Origin: Notospermus geniculatus
Taxonomy: Eukaryota; Nemertea; Pilidiophora; Heteronemertea; Lineidae
DNA length: 64,000 bases
Assembly: GCA_002633025.1 (NCBI GenBank)
Contig: NMRB01000288.1
Location: 32,126 to 96,125, forward strand
Direction of reading: 5' to 3'
The translations under genes were made by a program, and so were the position numbers. Of this stretch, positions 24,052 through 34,864 are shown one piece after another. A model generated the notes under the pieces. It was not told the DNA's origin. It did no database searches and saw nothing but the letters and a program-made list of their open reading frames with translations. Position 1 is the stretch's first letter. The number at the start of each line of letters is the position of its first letter.

Positions 24052-24948
24052 CTCACAGACATGCTTGGCTGGCAGAGGTGAACTTACTGAAATTTCCGAT
24101 TACGTGACAATTTTTCATCTGATTAAATGGGAAACTTTCCAGTAGCCGTGCTGAGTTGTCCAGGCCACTGCAGTTCAGTTTCACGTGACGTCATCACAAT
24201 TTTTTATCAGGCTTACCACAAGTCCTACTAGAATTACACGAAACGTACATGTATTAACTTTTCGATTTACATGTACTAAATTACACGAACCCTACCACAA
24301 TTTGTTAGTTTTTTCACCGATTTCATTACAAATGCTATTAAAATTACAAGCACCCTATCACATTTTTCAGAAGTTACTACATGATGTAACCTATCGCATT
24401 TGTCCATTTTTTTAACCGTTCTCATCACAATTTACTAAATTACATACGAAATATCACATTTCTCATTGTAAACATCCTTTAATGACAAGAAGCCATCGCA
24501 GCTGTGGAGCGGACGCGCTCTATTGTAATTTTCAACAAAATGTCATTTGACTAAACCACAGAAGTGATGGGGTGCACGCGATTGAATTTAATTTGATACC
24601 AGAACCACCTGGTATTATTTGAGAACAATTGAATTAAAATCAAAACATTTTAAATATTCAATTAGTATAATTGAGATCATTTAGAGATCTTGGCTCAGGT
24701 TTTCAAAAGATGTGACATTTTGAAGTCCGCTTTTTGTAAACGTGGAGAAAATCCTTACAACGGGTGCGCTACAATTCAATTTTAAATGAGGCGTTTTGTT
24801 ACCAATTGATGTAACATATAACTGCCCTCCAAGTGCAAGGCAACATCTCCACTGCCATGACTGCAGTGGGAGTGTAAGTCACCTTGTGAACCCTGTCGCC
24901 GCCAGGCTTGTTGTTTTGTTTTTTTGTGCTTCATATTTCGGTCAGGGC
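24052..24948. other. No gene seen
   Basis: AT-rich sequence with loosely repeated TTACACGAA, TACTA and TCACAATTT phrases at 24180-24460. It is non-coding. Confidence 0.4.
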
Positions 24949-26309
24949 CTGTTACAACTCATAACGTTACGCCGACGCATAATGTTACACCAACGCATAA
25001 CGTTACTGTTGTAACATTATACGCTGACCCATCCAACTCATAATGTTACAATCGACGCATAATGTTACACTTTTTCTAACGCATAACGTTACACTTTTTC
25101 GACGCATAATGTTACACCTGATCCCAACGCATAACATTGCACCGACTTAACGCATAATGTTACACCAATATCAAATAAGCAATTCGCGCTTCTGTCATTG
25201 CAACAAGAGGCCCATGTGCCTTGCGCTCAGTTGATTATGACCTGTCAACTCAAGAGGAGGGGGAAGAGAGACAAATACGAATAGCTCACCTTTTTAATGG
25301 TTATCAAGTAAATATATAGGTTTTCGTCACAGTGAGGAAATCATTTTGAACAGGTTCTGACCCATATCACTTTATGCACGTAGCGGCCATACATGTATAT
25401 TAATTTGGAGTGCAACTGCATGTAAAAACCACAGGGTGCACCCTCTTAGCCATGTCACTATGCCTCTAAAATACGAAGTTATTGACGAAGATCTGAACTT
25501 ATGGAGCAGAATGCGAAATCCTAAATGGCCACCTGATGGCCACATTAGTGGTTGGACTGTACCTAAAGTTGATTTGGTGCAATATCTGACCATCTGGTTC
25601 TCACCAGTCTATCTGGCCTGACGGCCATCTAGCCTGGTTCGAATCCACCACATTTCCCGTTTCTGAGGGGTGAGAGCCTCAGCCAATCATCGGGGCGCGA
25701 AGGAAAATCGACGTGCCAATCAAAATCCGTGTTACAAATGCGAGCGTGAAGAGCAAAGAAAGTGTCCAACGGTGATTTGTTTCGCGAGTTCTGATTAGCT
25801 CGGAGGCGGGGTCAAGTAGGGGTCAGGTTCATTAATAATTTATGCATTAACGGAAAAGATGACATGATTCAGACAAGGCTAAAGACGGAGTCGATACGGA
25901 GTCGATAGCCTTGTTTGGACAAGATGTATCTGACCTACGTACATGTATATCACTATGCCTCTAAAGGTTTGGTCATTGGTGGGAAGGGATTAATATCACT
26001 TGGTGAATCGAGATAGATATATAATCAGACCCATTGGGTAGAAAGGGGTTAATATCAAAGGTCACTGGGTCAAGGTCAACTTAACAGTGGAGTAACATTA
26101 TGCGTTAGGTCGGTGTAACGTTATGCGTTAGGATCAGGTGTAACATTATGCGTCAAGAAGTGTAACGTTATGCGTTAGAAAAAGTGTAACATTACGCGTC
26201 GATTGTAACATTATGAGTTGGATGGGTCAGCATATAACGTTACACCAGTAACGTTATGCGTTAGTGTAACATTATGCGTCGGTGTAATGTTATGAGTTGT
26301 AACAGGGCC
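24949..26309. mobile_element. 1.36-kb DNA transposon with array-type inverted ends
   Basis: Each end is about 215 bases long (24949-25164 and 26095-26309 inverted) and starts CCTGTTACAACTCATAAC. Each is made of roughly ten short units of the form AACGCATAAYGTTACAC. The two ends align unit by unit with scattered substitutions. The core of about 930 bases holds a SINE-like repeat (25588-25927) and no recognisable transposase, so it is non-autonomous. Confidence 0.92.
25588..25927 (+). mobile_element. 340-bp SINE-like repeat
   Basis: It matches the reverse complement of 59053-59384 along its length. A consensus B box, GGTTCGAATCC, lies at 25636-25646, with a weak A-box-like string about 25 bases upstream. 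It is probably a tRNA-derived SINE carrying CCAAT-type motifs in the body. Confidence 0.75.
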
Positions 26310-26321
26310 TAGGCTGGATCC

Positions 26322-26494
26322 AGGTGTGATAGAATCTAATGTCCCCGTCTTTTTTATGTCCCCCCGCATTGTTTGTCACAGGATTAAGGGTCTTGGTCTC
26401 TCTAGTGTCTCTCTAGTCTCTATTCAATTGTGTCGCTTAATCCGTAAATGTAGGGGGGACATCGCATATCGGGGACATTAGATTCTATTACACC
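26322..26494. mobile_element. MITE, GGTGTGATAGAAT family
   Basis: The inverted ends read GGTGTGATAGAATCTAATGT and its complement, and GGGGGGACAT blocks lie just inside. It sits about 12 bases beyond the end of the 1.36-kb transposon. Confidence 0.85.
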
Positions 26495-28163
26495 GGACCT
26501 GCCGCTTGCTGTGCGGAAAGCCTAGGTCACAAATGCACCGGGCCCCGTACGATTTTCCCCACCCAGCGGCTTGCTGCGGATTTTAGAGACTGAAACTCGG
26601 ATCTAAGATGAATCATGCCGAAATCGCCTCAATAGATAGGCGGAAAGTAGGCTGGGTCAAACTGGGCACCGTAGAAATTGGCCAAAATATCTGTTTTTAC
26701 TCGCCGTACGGGCCCCGGAGTGGATATGTGACTGGGGCTTACATGTACATGTAAGTGATATATCTAACCACGACGCTATGCAATGGGGTTCAACCACAAG
26801 TTGAGAGCAGCACTAGGCCGACCACGGGAAGGCAAATGGTGCTCGGCGCCCATATCCCAGGACAACGGCGACACTGGCTATAAACGCGTTAACAACATGA
26901 CACTTTGGACGATAGCTCTCCATGCAGAGCCATTTTTACATCACTCACACAACGCAAGGATTTGTCAGCTCCCTAAACGACTCCCTGTTTGGGATTCGTA
27001 TTGTACATTATTGGTCCGACAGGGCGGAGTGACAGCCTCTCCGATTGTGACACGGAGACAATCACATAATGGACCATTTTGTGACCAAAATAGAGATCGT
27101 GGCGGGTGAATCGGAGGCTGGACATACAAATGTCTCTTTTCAGAGATCTCTATCCATAAACCATTCATTTTCATTTTAAAAATAGGCCACTTCGGTGACG
27201 TGTTGGTTCGTAAGTTTGGAGTTGATGATATATTAATAAACGTGAACTACAGGTTCATGTACATGTAGGCCTACATTGTAACGTCATTTCTCATTGGCCA
27301 GTGACGTCACTTCGTCTGCTACCAGCAATGCCCATTGGCTCAAACCTGATTCACACAAATCTGCAAAAAAGACACCAAAAAACAAAATGACAGGAGCTCA
27401 AAAAGTTAGGATGAGGTACTGGTGGTAGTGTCCACTTTATTTGATGCACGCGGTGGACGGAACTATATGTAGTTTCTATTCCTCCGCGAGAGTGAGATAA
27501 CCAACATGGCGTCCGTACGTTCTCCTCTGTGTCACCTTTCACGAAGAATGACGGAACGACCCGAAGTGTCACGAATGCGTCGATTTACCGGCAGTGACAG
27601 GTCGAGATTTCGTCTTGGAGACCATTTTGATGCCGTTCACCTGTTGACATACACCTAGGCCTACTGAGAATGAGAGGCCTAGAACTTGAAGTGGTCTCAG
27701 CGGGACAAAAATGCAAATAAAGGTCGGGAGAAAATGCAAATCAATGAGAAATGAGATACTTGGTGTATTTTGATAGCAGCTTTTGGTCATATTATGCGGG
27801 ACCGGCTGGCGTCATGGTTGGCAGATCTGGGTGCATATAATAGAAGACGAATTGTAAACAAACGGGCCTAGTAATGCCTACAGGGGCTTCGTCCTTGGTC
27901 TGAAGGTCAAAGTACTTCATGGCGACCCCTTCACCACTAGGGCGTACGCTGGTCTGAGCCTGGAGGCTCTGCCCTGGCGCAGACCCTTTCCACCCTTGTA
28001 TGTACGCTGCCTTAATGATCCCGTTAAATATCCATCCCAGAGTCAGAATGTACGACGACAACCTAGCTATGTACATTGTAGATTTCAAGGTCAGCGCTGG
28101 GCAACATAAACATTGCAAAAACAAGGCATTGTACCCTAACTATCGTCCCTGGGACTACACTTC
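26495..28163. other. No gene seen
   Basis: A 50-codon frame beginning ATGGCGTCCGTA at 27507 has a reasonable start context but no donor or homology I recognise. It is not called. Confidence 0.4.
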
Positions 28164-28294
28164 TGGGCCGACGGCACAGAAAGTCCGATAGTGCTGCCGG
28201 CGCCTATCGGCAGTTAGTTCTAACGCATTTTCCCATTAACTAAACCGCCGATAGGCACCGAAAGCACTATCGGACTTTCTGTGCGGTCGGCCCA
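28164..28294. mobile_element. Foldback MITE, about 34-bp arms
   Basis: TGGGCCGACGGCACAGAAAG continues to CCGATAGTGCT and is inverted at 28263-28294 with one or two changes. An inner GCCGATAGG pair extends the foldback. Confidence 0.85.
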
Positions 28295-29055
28295 GGGATC
28301 ACTACTATAAGAAAGTGCCTGAGGAACACCCCGGTTGGGGGCGAAAATTTGCGAAATTAGGAGACGACTTTTTATTATATCATTTTGTGTGTCGTTCTTT
28401 GTGTTTTATTTTGGACTAGCAAGAACCCGTGGCAATCGGCGATTGTGAGTTTGGCCGAAGTTGGAATGCACGGCTCGGCTGAAATTGGTGCACCCAACAG
28501 GTTCAGTAGGGAGAATTTAGAAAGCAATCCAACAACACTGCTAAAAATGTAAAACTGCGACCACAGTAGTAAAGTTCTCTTTGCAAATTAAACCACCCGT
28601 TGCATCAGAATATGGTATCCTCTATTACCATGCAGAATTTCGAGGCAAAACAAAGCTTCTAAGTGTGACTTTATTGAGCGGACTTCCAGCGATAATTCGT
28701 GCAATAACGGAAGAATTTCCGGCTTGCTGGGCAATACCCGAGTAGTAATTCTCTTTGAGTACGTATGACGGGACCATTTATGGGGGAAAAAGATAAAAGC
28801 CAATGCTAATTGTATATCTTAGGACTTTTTGAGTGGTTCATTTAGGCCTCGTGGGAGGCCAGCATTTATGAAAATGGAAGGGTCAGGTCATGAATGGTTT
28901 GGGTAAGGGTCAGCATATCCTTTGTGTGCGTGCTTTTTTGTGCACACGTCACTCGCCGTAATTGAAGCTTATCTGATCAAGAATGCAGAATATGAGAAAA
29001 TTACGTTCCGACTCATTAAGAAAAAATCCAATTTTATGACAATAGAAGTCTACTC
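28295..29055. other. No gene seen; hairpin tail
   Basis: At 28320-28400 lies a plus-strand copy of the conserved hairpin tail (ACCCCGGTTGGGGGCGAAAA). The rest is unassigned. Confidence 0.45.
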
Positions 29056-29503
29056 TCCATTCCACTTTCGAGTGGCGCGAGGTTTATCCCGGGGGTTTAT
29101 CAACGATAGGTCCGCAACGGCTGGGTCAAATTTGACGTACCGGTACCAAACATCAATCGATTTGTCTTTTTTGCCGCTACAGCCATCATCACTGTCATTT
29201 TCCCTAAAAACGTGACATAAAAAAGTTCTTTCACCAACAGCAGTTCGGGTTTACGGTCGAAATGGCAGCCATTTTGAAATGACGCAGTGCATCGCGCACG
29301 TGTAAACTGCACTGAACACCATGGCGAAATGAAATGGGTTTTGAGAAAGGGATCCGTTATGCCGGCCTTACGCGAAAAATGAAGATAGCAGAAAGATACC
29401 GACAAGAAAGACAAGTCAATTGATGTACGGTATGTCAAATTTGACCCAGCCATTACGGAGCTATCGTTCATAAACCTCGCGCCACTCGGAAGTGGAATGG
29501 CGG
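29056..29503. mobile_element. Inverted-repeat element, over 100-bp arms
   Basis: The left arm (CATTCCACTTTCGAGTGGCG) through TCAAATTTGACGTAC is inverted in the right arm. Open frames on both strands arise from the arms and do not look like genes. Confidence 0.8.
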
Positions 29504-30047
29504 ACAATGAAGCCAACGTGGCCAGACTTCTTAATACATGTATGTATATAGTTTTCCAGATATTTTGTTAAGGGTTTTGTTGGACTTATATAACAATCAA
29601 CAACCGGACACAGCAGGCCTGTGCCCGTGCCATTCAGTCTACTGACCAAGATAACACGTCCATTGACAACACACAAAGCTGGTGTCGATCATCAGCGTCT
29701 GTTGATTAGTCCATGTATTTAGTGCTAATTATGCTAATTATGCTAATCGGCCGATTACGCCAGATGGGTACGTGAGTCACCCAAGAGACATTTGGCTATG
29801 TGCATATGTCCTGGTCACTGGGGGTCAGTTGTGGTAATACGTGTTGGTGAGGACATTTCCCGGGGGACATTTGCGAGTCAGCTGTTGTCAGTTGGGAGCT
29901 GTGGAATTTAGGGAATTCGTGAATTGCTAGTAGGGAATAAAGTAGAGAAGGACCGTTCCTTGTGCAATGCTACATGTATTTAAGGAACATCTTACGGGTG
30001 AGTTTATTCTGACAATTCCAACCCTGTGAAGTCAATTCCAACCCTTA
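29504..30047. other. No gene seen
   Basis: The only visible feature is a triple GCTAATTAT repeat at about 29735. Confidence 0.4.
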
Positions 30048-30082
30048 CCCTGTCTTGGAGGAATTAATCCTCCAAGCCCTGT
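30048..30082. mobile_element. Ultra-short palindromic element, 23 bp, 6-bp duplication
   Basis: The body at 30054-30076 has nine-base arms CTTGGAGGA/TCCTCCAAG. CCCTGT lies on both sides. It is the shortest copy of the family in the window. Confidence 0.75.
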
Positions 30083-30138
30083 GAAGGTCTGTGTGCCCTA
30101 CCTCCAAGGAGGAACTATAGCGCTCCCTCCCTCCCTAT

Positions 30139-30437
30139 CAGGCGCGGATCCAGGATTTTTGACAGAGGGGGGTCAGGGCCGCCGAGGTCGGTCGTTGCAG
30201 GCGGGCGCCGAAGATATCTGCGACAACGGGGGTCTGGGAGGTCCTCCCCCAGAAAATGTTGAAATCTAGAAGGCAGTAGATGCGATTTCCTGGCATCTCA
30301 GTATCAAAACAGAAGCTTTATTCTTGCGTTTTTTTGCTTATTGTCACAAACTATTGAAAAAAAACAACAATTGGTGGTGGCGAGCAGGGGGGGGGGGGTC
30401 ACGACCCCCAAACACCCCCCCTCTGGATCCGCGCCTG
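30139..30437. mobile_element. hAT-like non-autonomous element
   Basis: The ends CAGGCGCGGATCCAG and CTGGATCCGCGCCTG are perfect inverse complements. CCTAT lies directly on both sides, giving a 5-bp apparent duplication. The interior has the CCTCCCCCAGAAAA block typical of this repeat type and a 12-base G run at 30387-30398. Confidence 0.85.
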
Positions 30438-30469
30438 CCTATAGCCACCATCTAATAGTTGGAAGACCC

Positions 30470-30640
30470 CAAGTTGGACTTCAGATCTACATTTGGGTTT
30501 CAGCTCAGTCTTTTCTAGTAGAGTACGGATTGTAAAGTTCCAGCCTGAAGAAGACCCCGGTTGGGGTCGAAAGTTTGCAAATATTCTGGAAATTGACTTT
30601 ATGTACTTTATCATATGTGTCGATTTTTGTGCTCGCTTTC
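30470..30640 (+). repeat. Interspersed repeat with conserved hairpin tail
   Basis: The block TCTACATTTGGG, CAGCTCAGTCTTTTCT is followed by CCTGAAGAAGACCCCGGTTG and its GGGGTC partner, then TTGACTT and a TTATCAT tail. The same arrangement occurs at 60495-60660, and the hairpin alone occurs at 13139, 21067 and 28320. It is likely the 3' end of an unidentified retroelement. Confidence 0.75.
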
Positions 30641-31576
30641 TCTTTGGATCTTAGTTGGAAGGGTCCACAACAGGGTCTTAAGTGTCACAATGGAGACCTT
30701 TTCTACTCATATCATTTACGTAGGCCTACGCCTATCATGTACTTTTCCTCGTTCTGGGAGTTGGATGAATTATCTAATGCTCTATCTACGGAGCCGTATC
30801 CAAAATTGAAGTCTAAATATGCCTATTGATGGCGCCGCCAGACTCCGAAATCCGTCCTGTGAACTTTCACCTTCAAAGTGTGATTTATAGTTTCTTCATA
30901 TCCATCACGGTCTGAGTGTCCATTATTAAACTGCTCATTTCGACATTGTGCAAATCACGAATTAAATCTAGTTTTCTGGTCCGTTTGCATCTCTTCTACA
31001 CAATTACCCTGCCAAATTCGTCCCCACTCAAAATCTCACGTGTCTCAGCAGCGTAAAGTGATAAACAATTGAACCAGGGGACGAGGTTTGCGCCGCAGGC
31101 CGGATGAAATTCTCCTTTTCACTTTGTTTACATTGACAGGTGGTTCAGCCAACCTGGTCAACAGGTGTGCTATTACAATGTCACGTACGTGCTTCATGCG
31201 TGTTTAAAACCCAAGGGGACGAGGCTGTGGATTATCCCATCTCGCTTCAGGCGCAGGAGTATCAGACGACAGGTGATCACGTGATCAAACAGATTCTGGC
31301 CGAGGTACAATCGTTTCGCTTGAGTAAGCAACGAAATGATGAGAGTGAATACAAGTGATTACTATTAAAGGATTAAGATCCATTTAGTTTGAACTATATT
31401 GGATGCTGACGGTTGCATTGGACCCCAGGGGGCCTGGATAACATTGAAAAGGTCTGGACCACGTCGCATCCCCCATCCATAGCTGCGATGGTCAAAACAG
31501 TCGATGCATCGGGTGTTCATTACAGTGTAGTGTAGTGTACATGTATTTGGTATTTTGCCATATCGCCTGGTGTGAT
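30641..31576. other. No gene seen
   Basis: The open frame at 31140-31358 (72 codons) has no recognisable motif or splice context. Confidence 0.35.
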
Positions 31577-31726
31577 GGTGTGACAGGAATCAAAGTCCCC
31601 CTAGAATCAAAGTCCGGTTCTAATTCTATTGGCTGTGGAGACCATGACCATTCGAATATAACCTTGCAATAGCGGGCTACTGTTTGGCGGACTTACATTC
31701 CTAGGACGACGATTTCTGTCACACCT
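31577..31726. mobile_element. MITE, GGTGTGACAGGAA family
   Basis: GGTGTGACAGGAATCAAAGT is mirrored by CGATTTCTGTCACACC at the right. It is the same family as 15667 and 19283. Confidence 0.8.
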
Positions 31727-32202
31727 CCTGTTTAATGGCTCTGGTCTACCATTCGAAACTTAATCAATTTCATAATTAAAATAGCATTAAGGTCTTTAAT
31801 GAACCACACACGCTGACTCATCAATCAAACACAAAGATGAGACAGGTCCTTTTGTGTCCCAATCAAGAATCGGACATCATCAATTCTTGCCACAAAAGGT
31901 AAATGACACATCAAACTGACAACTCCTCAAAGATGACCCATGTTCAAAGTTGATTTATGACGAGAAATTCAATTTTCGATCCTAACTTGATCCCCTTCTG
32001 ACGTGGTCGCGTTCCTTATGATAATAGCACGTCATTTTCCGGTCAAAAGTGCAATCTTTGTTCGAATTTTAAACTTCATAAAACTGGAATTCTCATAAGT
32101 TAAATTCCAGTCGTGCCAATCTATGGTGCCTTGATATTTGAGAATTTTTTGTGTCACCCTTGGCACTGACCAAGACCACCAACATTTAAGCGACCCCACA
32201 GT

Positions 32203-32405
32203 CAACCTGGGCATTTTGATGTGCTTATTACACCGATTGGTTTGCATGAGAACTCTGACATGTATTGCAAGTACTAGTATATTATAAAATATACTTAATC
32301 AAAATTTGAGCCAAAATCCGTAGGTCGTCAGTTGCGAGCGCCACCTATGTCGAAGTGACCGCACTGATATGAGCCTAAACCTACAGCTGCGTATTAGGGT
32401 TCCTT
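32203..32405. repeat. Interspersed repeat with GCGCCACCT motif, copy 1
   Basis: TGTGCTTATTACACCGATTG and the later TTTGAGCCAAAATCCGTAGG, GCGCCACCTATGTCGAAGTG match 33988-34180. A third, more diverged copy is at 34225-34395. Confidence 0.75.
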
Positions 32406-32477
32406 TAAGCCCTTCGCTGGTTGGTGTCTTGGCATGTTTAACTACGCTTCACAGAGGAAATATGTACACCTAAAATA

Positions 32478-33520
32478 CTTAATAGGTTTTTTTCATGGAG
32501 CACTGCTCTCCCAAGCGCATGCTTTCTACACAATTCATATTAAAATAAGGGGTGGACTGAATGAATGATTGACTGTACTGCAACTGATGTTTCATTGGCT
32601 GGAAATTTACTAACCTGGTTCCCTGGGCTCCGACGGTGGCACTGACTACTCGTGCTCCGATACGAAGCGCCACCGTCGGACGCCCAAGGAAACAGGTAAG
32701 AAATTACCAGCACATTACACCGGCGAACTAGAAAGAACAGAGTCTGTTGACATACACTAAGCAATCCAGTTCAGAGCGCACATAAAGTGCTCCGCGCTGT
32801 GCGCCAATTAACGCTCACAATAGACGCTATGCTCTAATCCCCCAATGCGCGTTAAATGACAAAAGGCTTCTGCGCCACAATTGAATTCTTATGCTCTTTG
32901 CTTGCTTTGGACTGCGCTTCTTGTGCCCCTATTATTAAGGTGACAAAAGGTTATGTGCTCACTCATTCAACTCTAGTGCGCTGTTGACCAGCGATGCCCA
33001 CTTGTCGACAGAATAAAACTAGGCGTACTGGCGGCAAATCTCAATGCGGTAGGGGTGTTTTTAAAGTCGACTGACCCGATTGAATGAGGATGTACGGATT
33101 TGTACTTTATCCTCTGCTGGGCAATAAAGTGATCCACTCGTAACTCGATTCTACGGATGCAACAGATTTTATTTGGTCGTTGATTTTCGTATAGCATGTG
33201 CAGGGCCTGTGCATCGTTGTCTTTGTTTTTTTCTACAACAACTTAACTTCACAAGCTTACACCAGGCGGCAGCTGCTCCTGGTCAGGCCGGGCAAGAGCG
33301 GTACCATACAGACGAGTCCAACAGCGTTGGGTCAGTCGACTTAAAAAACACCCCTATTACCGCATTGAGATACACGCCTCCTAATCGTAAGCAGCCAATC
33401 AGACAACGGCCCAGGAATGGACAGGTGGTAAACTCTACTACGAAAACACCTTATTATCATATGAATACCGATGAAAGCATGCGCCTGGGAGAGCAGTGCT
33501 CTGTGAAAAAACCCTAATGG
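32478..33520. mobile_element. 1.04-kb element with long imperfect inverted ends
   Basis: The end with CATGGAGCACTGCTCTCCCA, then AGCGCATGCTTTC, is inverted at 33466-33520. A second inner inverted pair (GTCGACTGACCC with CACCCCTA) lies at 33035-33075 and 33330-33375. There is no transposase. A separate hairpin element sits at 32611-32701. Confidence 0.75.
32611..32701. mobile_element. Foldback element, CCTGGTTCCCTGGGC family
   Basis: Inverted ends CTCCGACGGTGGC/GCCACCGTCGG, with CTGGTTCCCTGGG outside, flank a short loop. A related, shorter copy is at 62811-62881. Confidence 0.75.
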
Positions 33521-34830
33521 ATCTTTGACACACGTTGCCTGCGCGAATGTCGTAGAATGCACTCGTATGGGTGAAATCCAATTAAGCGATATCTAAAGTT
33601 TGCCATATTTGGGTCGTCCAAACTGAGCGCACCAATGAACAGAAAAACACAAAAAGCGTTAAGAACTGTGTAAATCTACGTTATAATCTGCGAACATGAA
33701 CACAATAGACCTTGACTGTGTTATTTCCTCATAAACGTACGAAAGCGTAGGCCTGGATTTCGCCGTTTTTTTCTCTCGCGGTGTTAAGAATTTTGGTAAT
33801 CGCTCCATCAAAAGATAAACATTTCCTAATCAATACTTTTTTTCGGAGGAATTTGCGCAGGTGTTATAGGTCGGATATCTTAAGTATCTATGACCTGCAA
33901 GTATTTGAGACCAAATCTCCTCCAATTAAAGGGAAAATGCACGAGATTTGACGGGTATCTGTCAACCGACTAAGTTTTTTAAAGGGACGCTACAGGCAAC
34001 ATACTCATAGACATTTTATTGTGCTCATTACACCGATCGGTTGGCATGAGAATCTAACTCTGATATGTATTGCAAGTAAAATATACTAAACAGCAACATT
34101 TGAGTCAAAATCGGTTGTTTGTCAATAGGTAGCGCCATCTGTGATGAAGTGACCACTAGCTGCCTACATGTATATAGGGACCCCTCAAAGGGCCACTGGG
34201 GATCACCCGATGGAATTTAGCTATGGCTATTCTACCAAAGTGATGGTATGATGATCGAACTGTGACATACATTGCATGTAAAATGCACTACATTTCAGCA
34301 TTTGGGCCCAAATTCATTGTTTCTCACTTCCTGGCGCCACCTGTGATGTAGTTCTGTACTAACAGTAGCCTAAAAGCAAGCCGCCTCCAGAGCCCCTTTA
34401 AAAACACCATGCTTCAAGCATGTGCGCACTTCTTGCGTTTTGCGGACGTAGCTGCCCCGAGTGTCGGAGATGAAAACTTGTTTAGTCGTCAGAGCTGAAA
34501 TCTTTCAGTTATTTGCCCCTTTAACAGACTGACAGCTACAACAAGAAAGCACTCTGGCATTTCACACCTTCGTAAGAGGCCAAGTTGATAAGATAATGCT
34601 AAAGAATGCGACATACATGTAATTGTTATACCACGACACATGCCACTTGTATTCGTATTTTCAGGCACGTTTCGGGAACAAGTCTGAGGAAATACTTTCA
34701 GAAGGTCGACCCATTTTCAGAGCCCTGTAGTCATGATCTGAAAAGACATTTTCCAACGACGTATTGTACATGTTCACCGTGGAAGCATTTTCATAACAAA
34801 AGTTGACATTACTTTCATTTCTTATCTTTT
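33521..34830. other. Upstream region of the adaptor-like gene; repeats
   Basis: It holds repeat copies at 33988-34180 (AGCGCCATCTGTGATG) and 34225-34395 (GGCGCCACCTGTGATG). No promoter or 5'UTR exon could be identified, though one is expected because of the acceptor at 34831. Confidence 0.45.
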
Positions 34831-34833
34831 CAG
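34831..34833 (+). other. Splice acceptor of the 634-residue gene
   Basis: A pyrimidine-rich tract, CTTTCATTTCTTATCTTTT, ends in CAG at 34831-34833. The exon would begin at 34834. Its first bases hold a three-codon upstream frame (ATG at 34838, stop at 34847-34849) before the main ATG. Confidence 0.75.
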
Positions 34834-34864
34834 ACTGATGTTTGACTGAAAACCTGAAACCAAG

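Noticed and set aside
27507-27660. 50-codon frame starting ATGGCGTCCGTA
   Set aside because: The good start context alone is not enough. It has no domain, no clear donor and no neighbour exon.
29056-29516. 138-codon minus-strand frame
   Set aside because: It is explained by the arms of an inverted-repeat element.
30541-30600. Hammerhead-ribozyme-like core (CTGAAGA, stem II, GAAA)
   Set aside because: There is one extra A between CTGAAGA and the stem. The other copies either lose CTGANGA or cannot form stem I, so the canonical fold is not supported.
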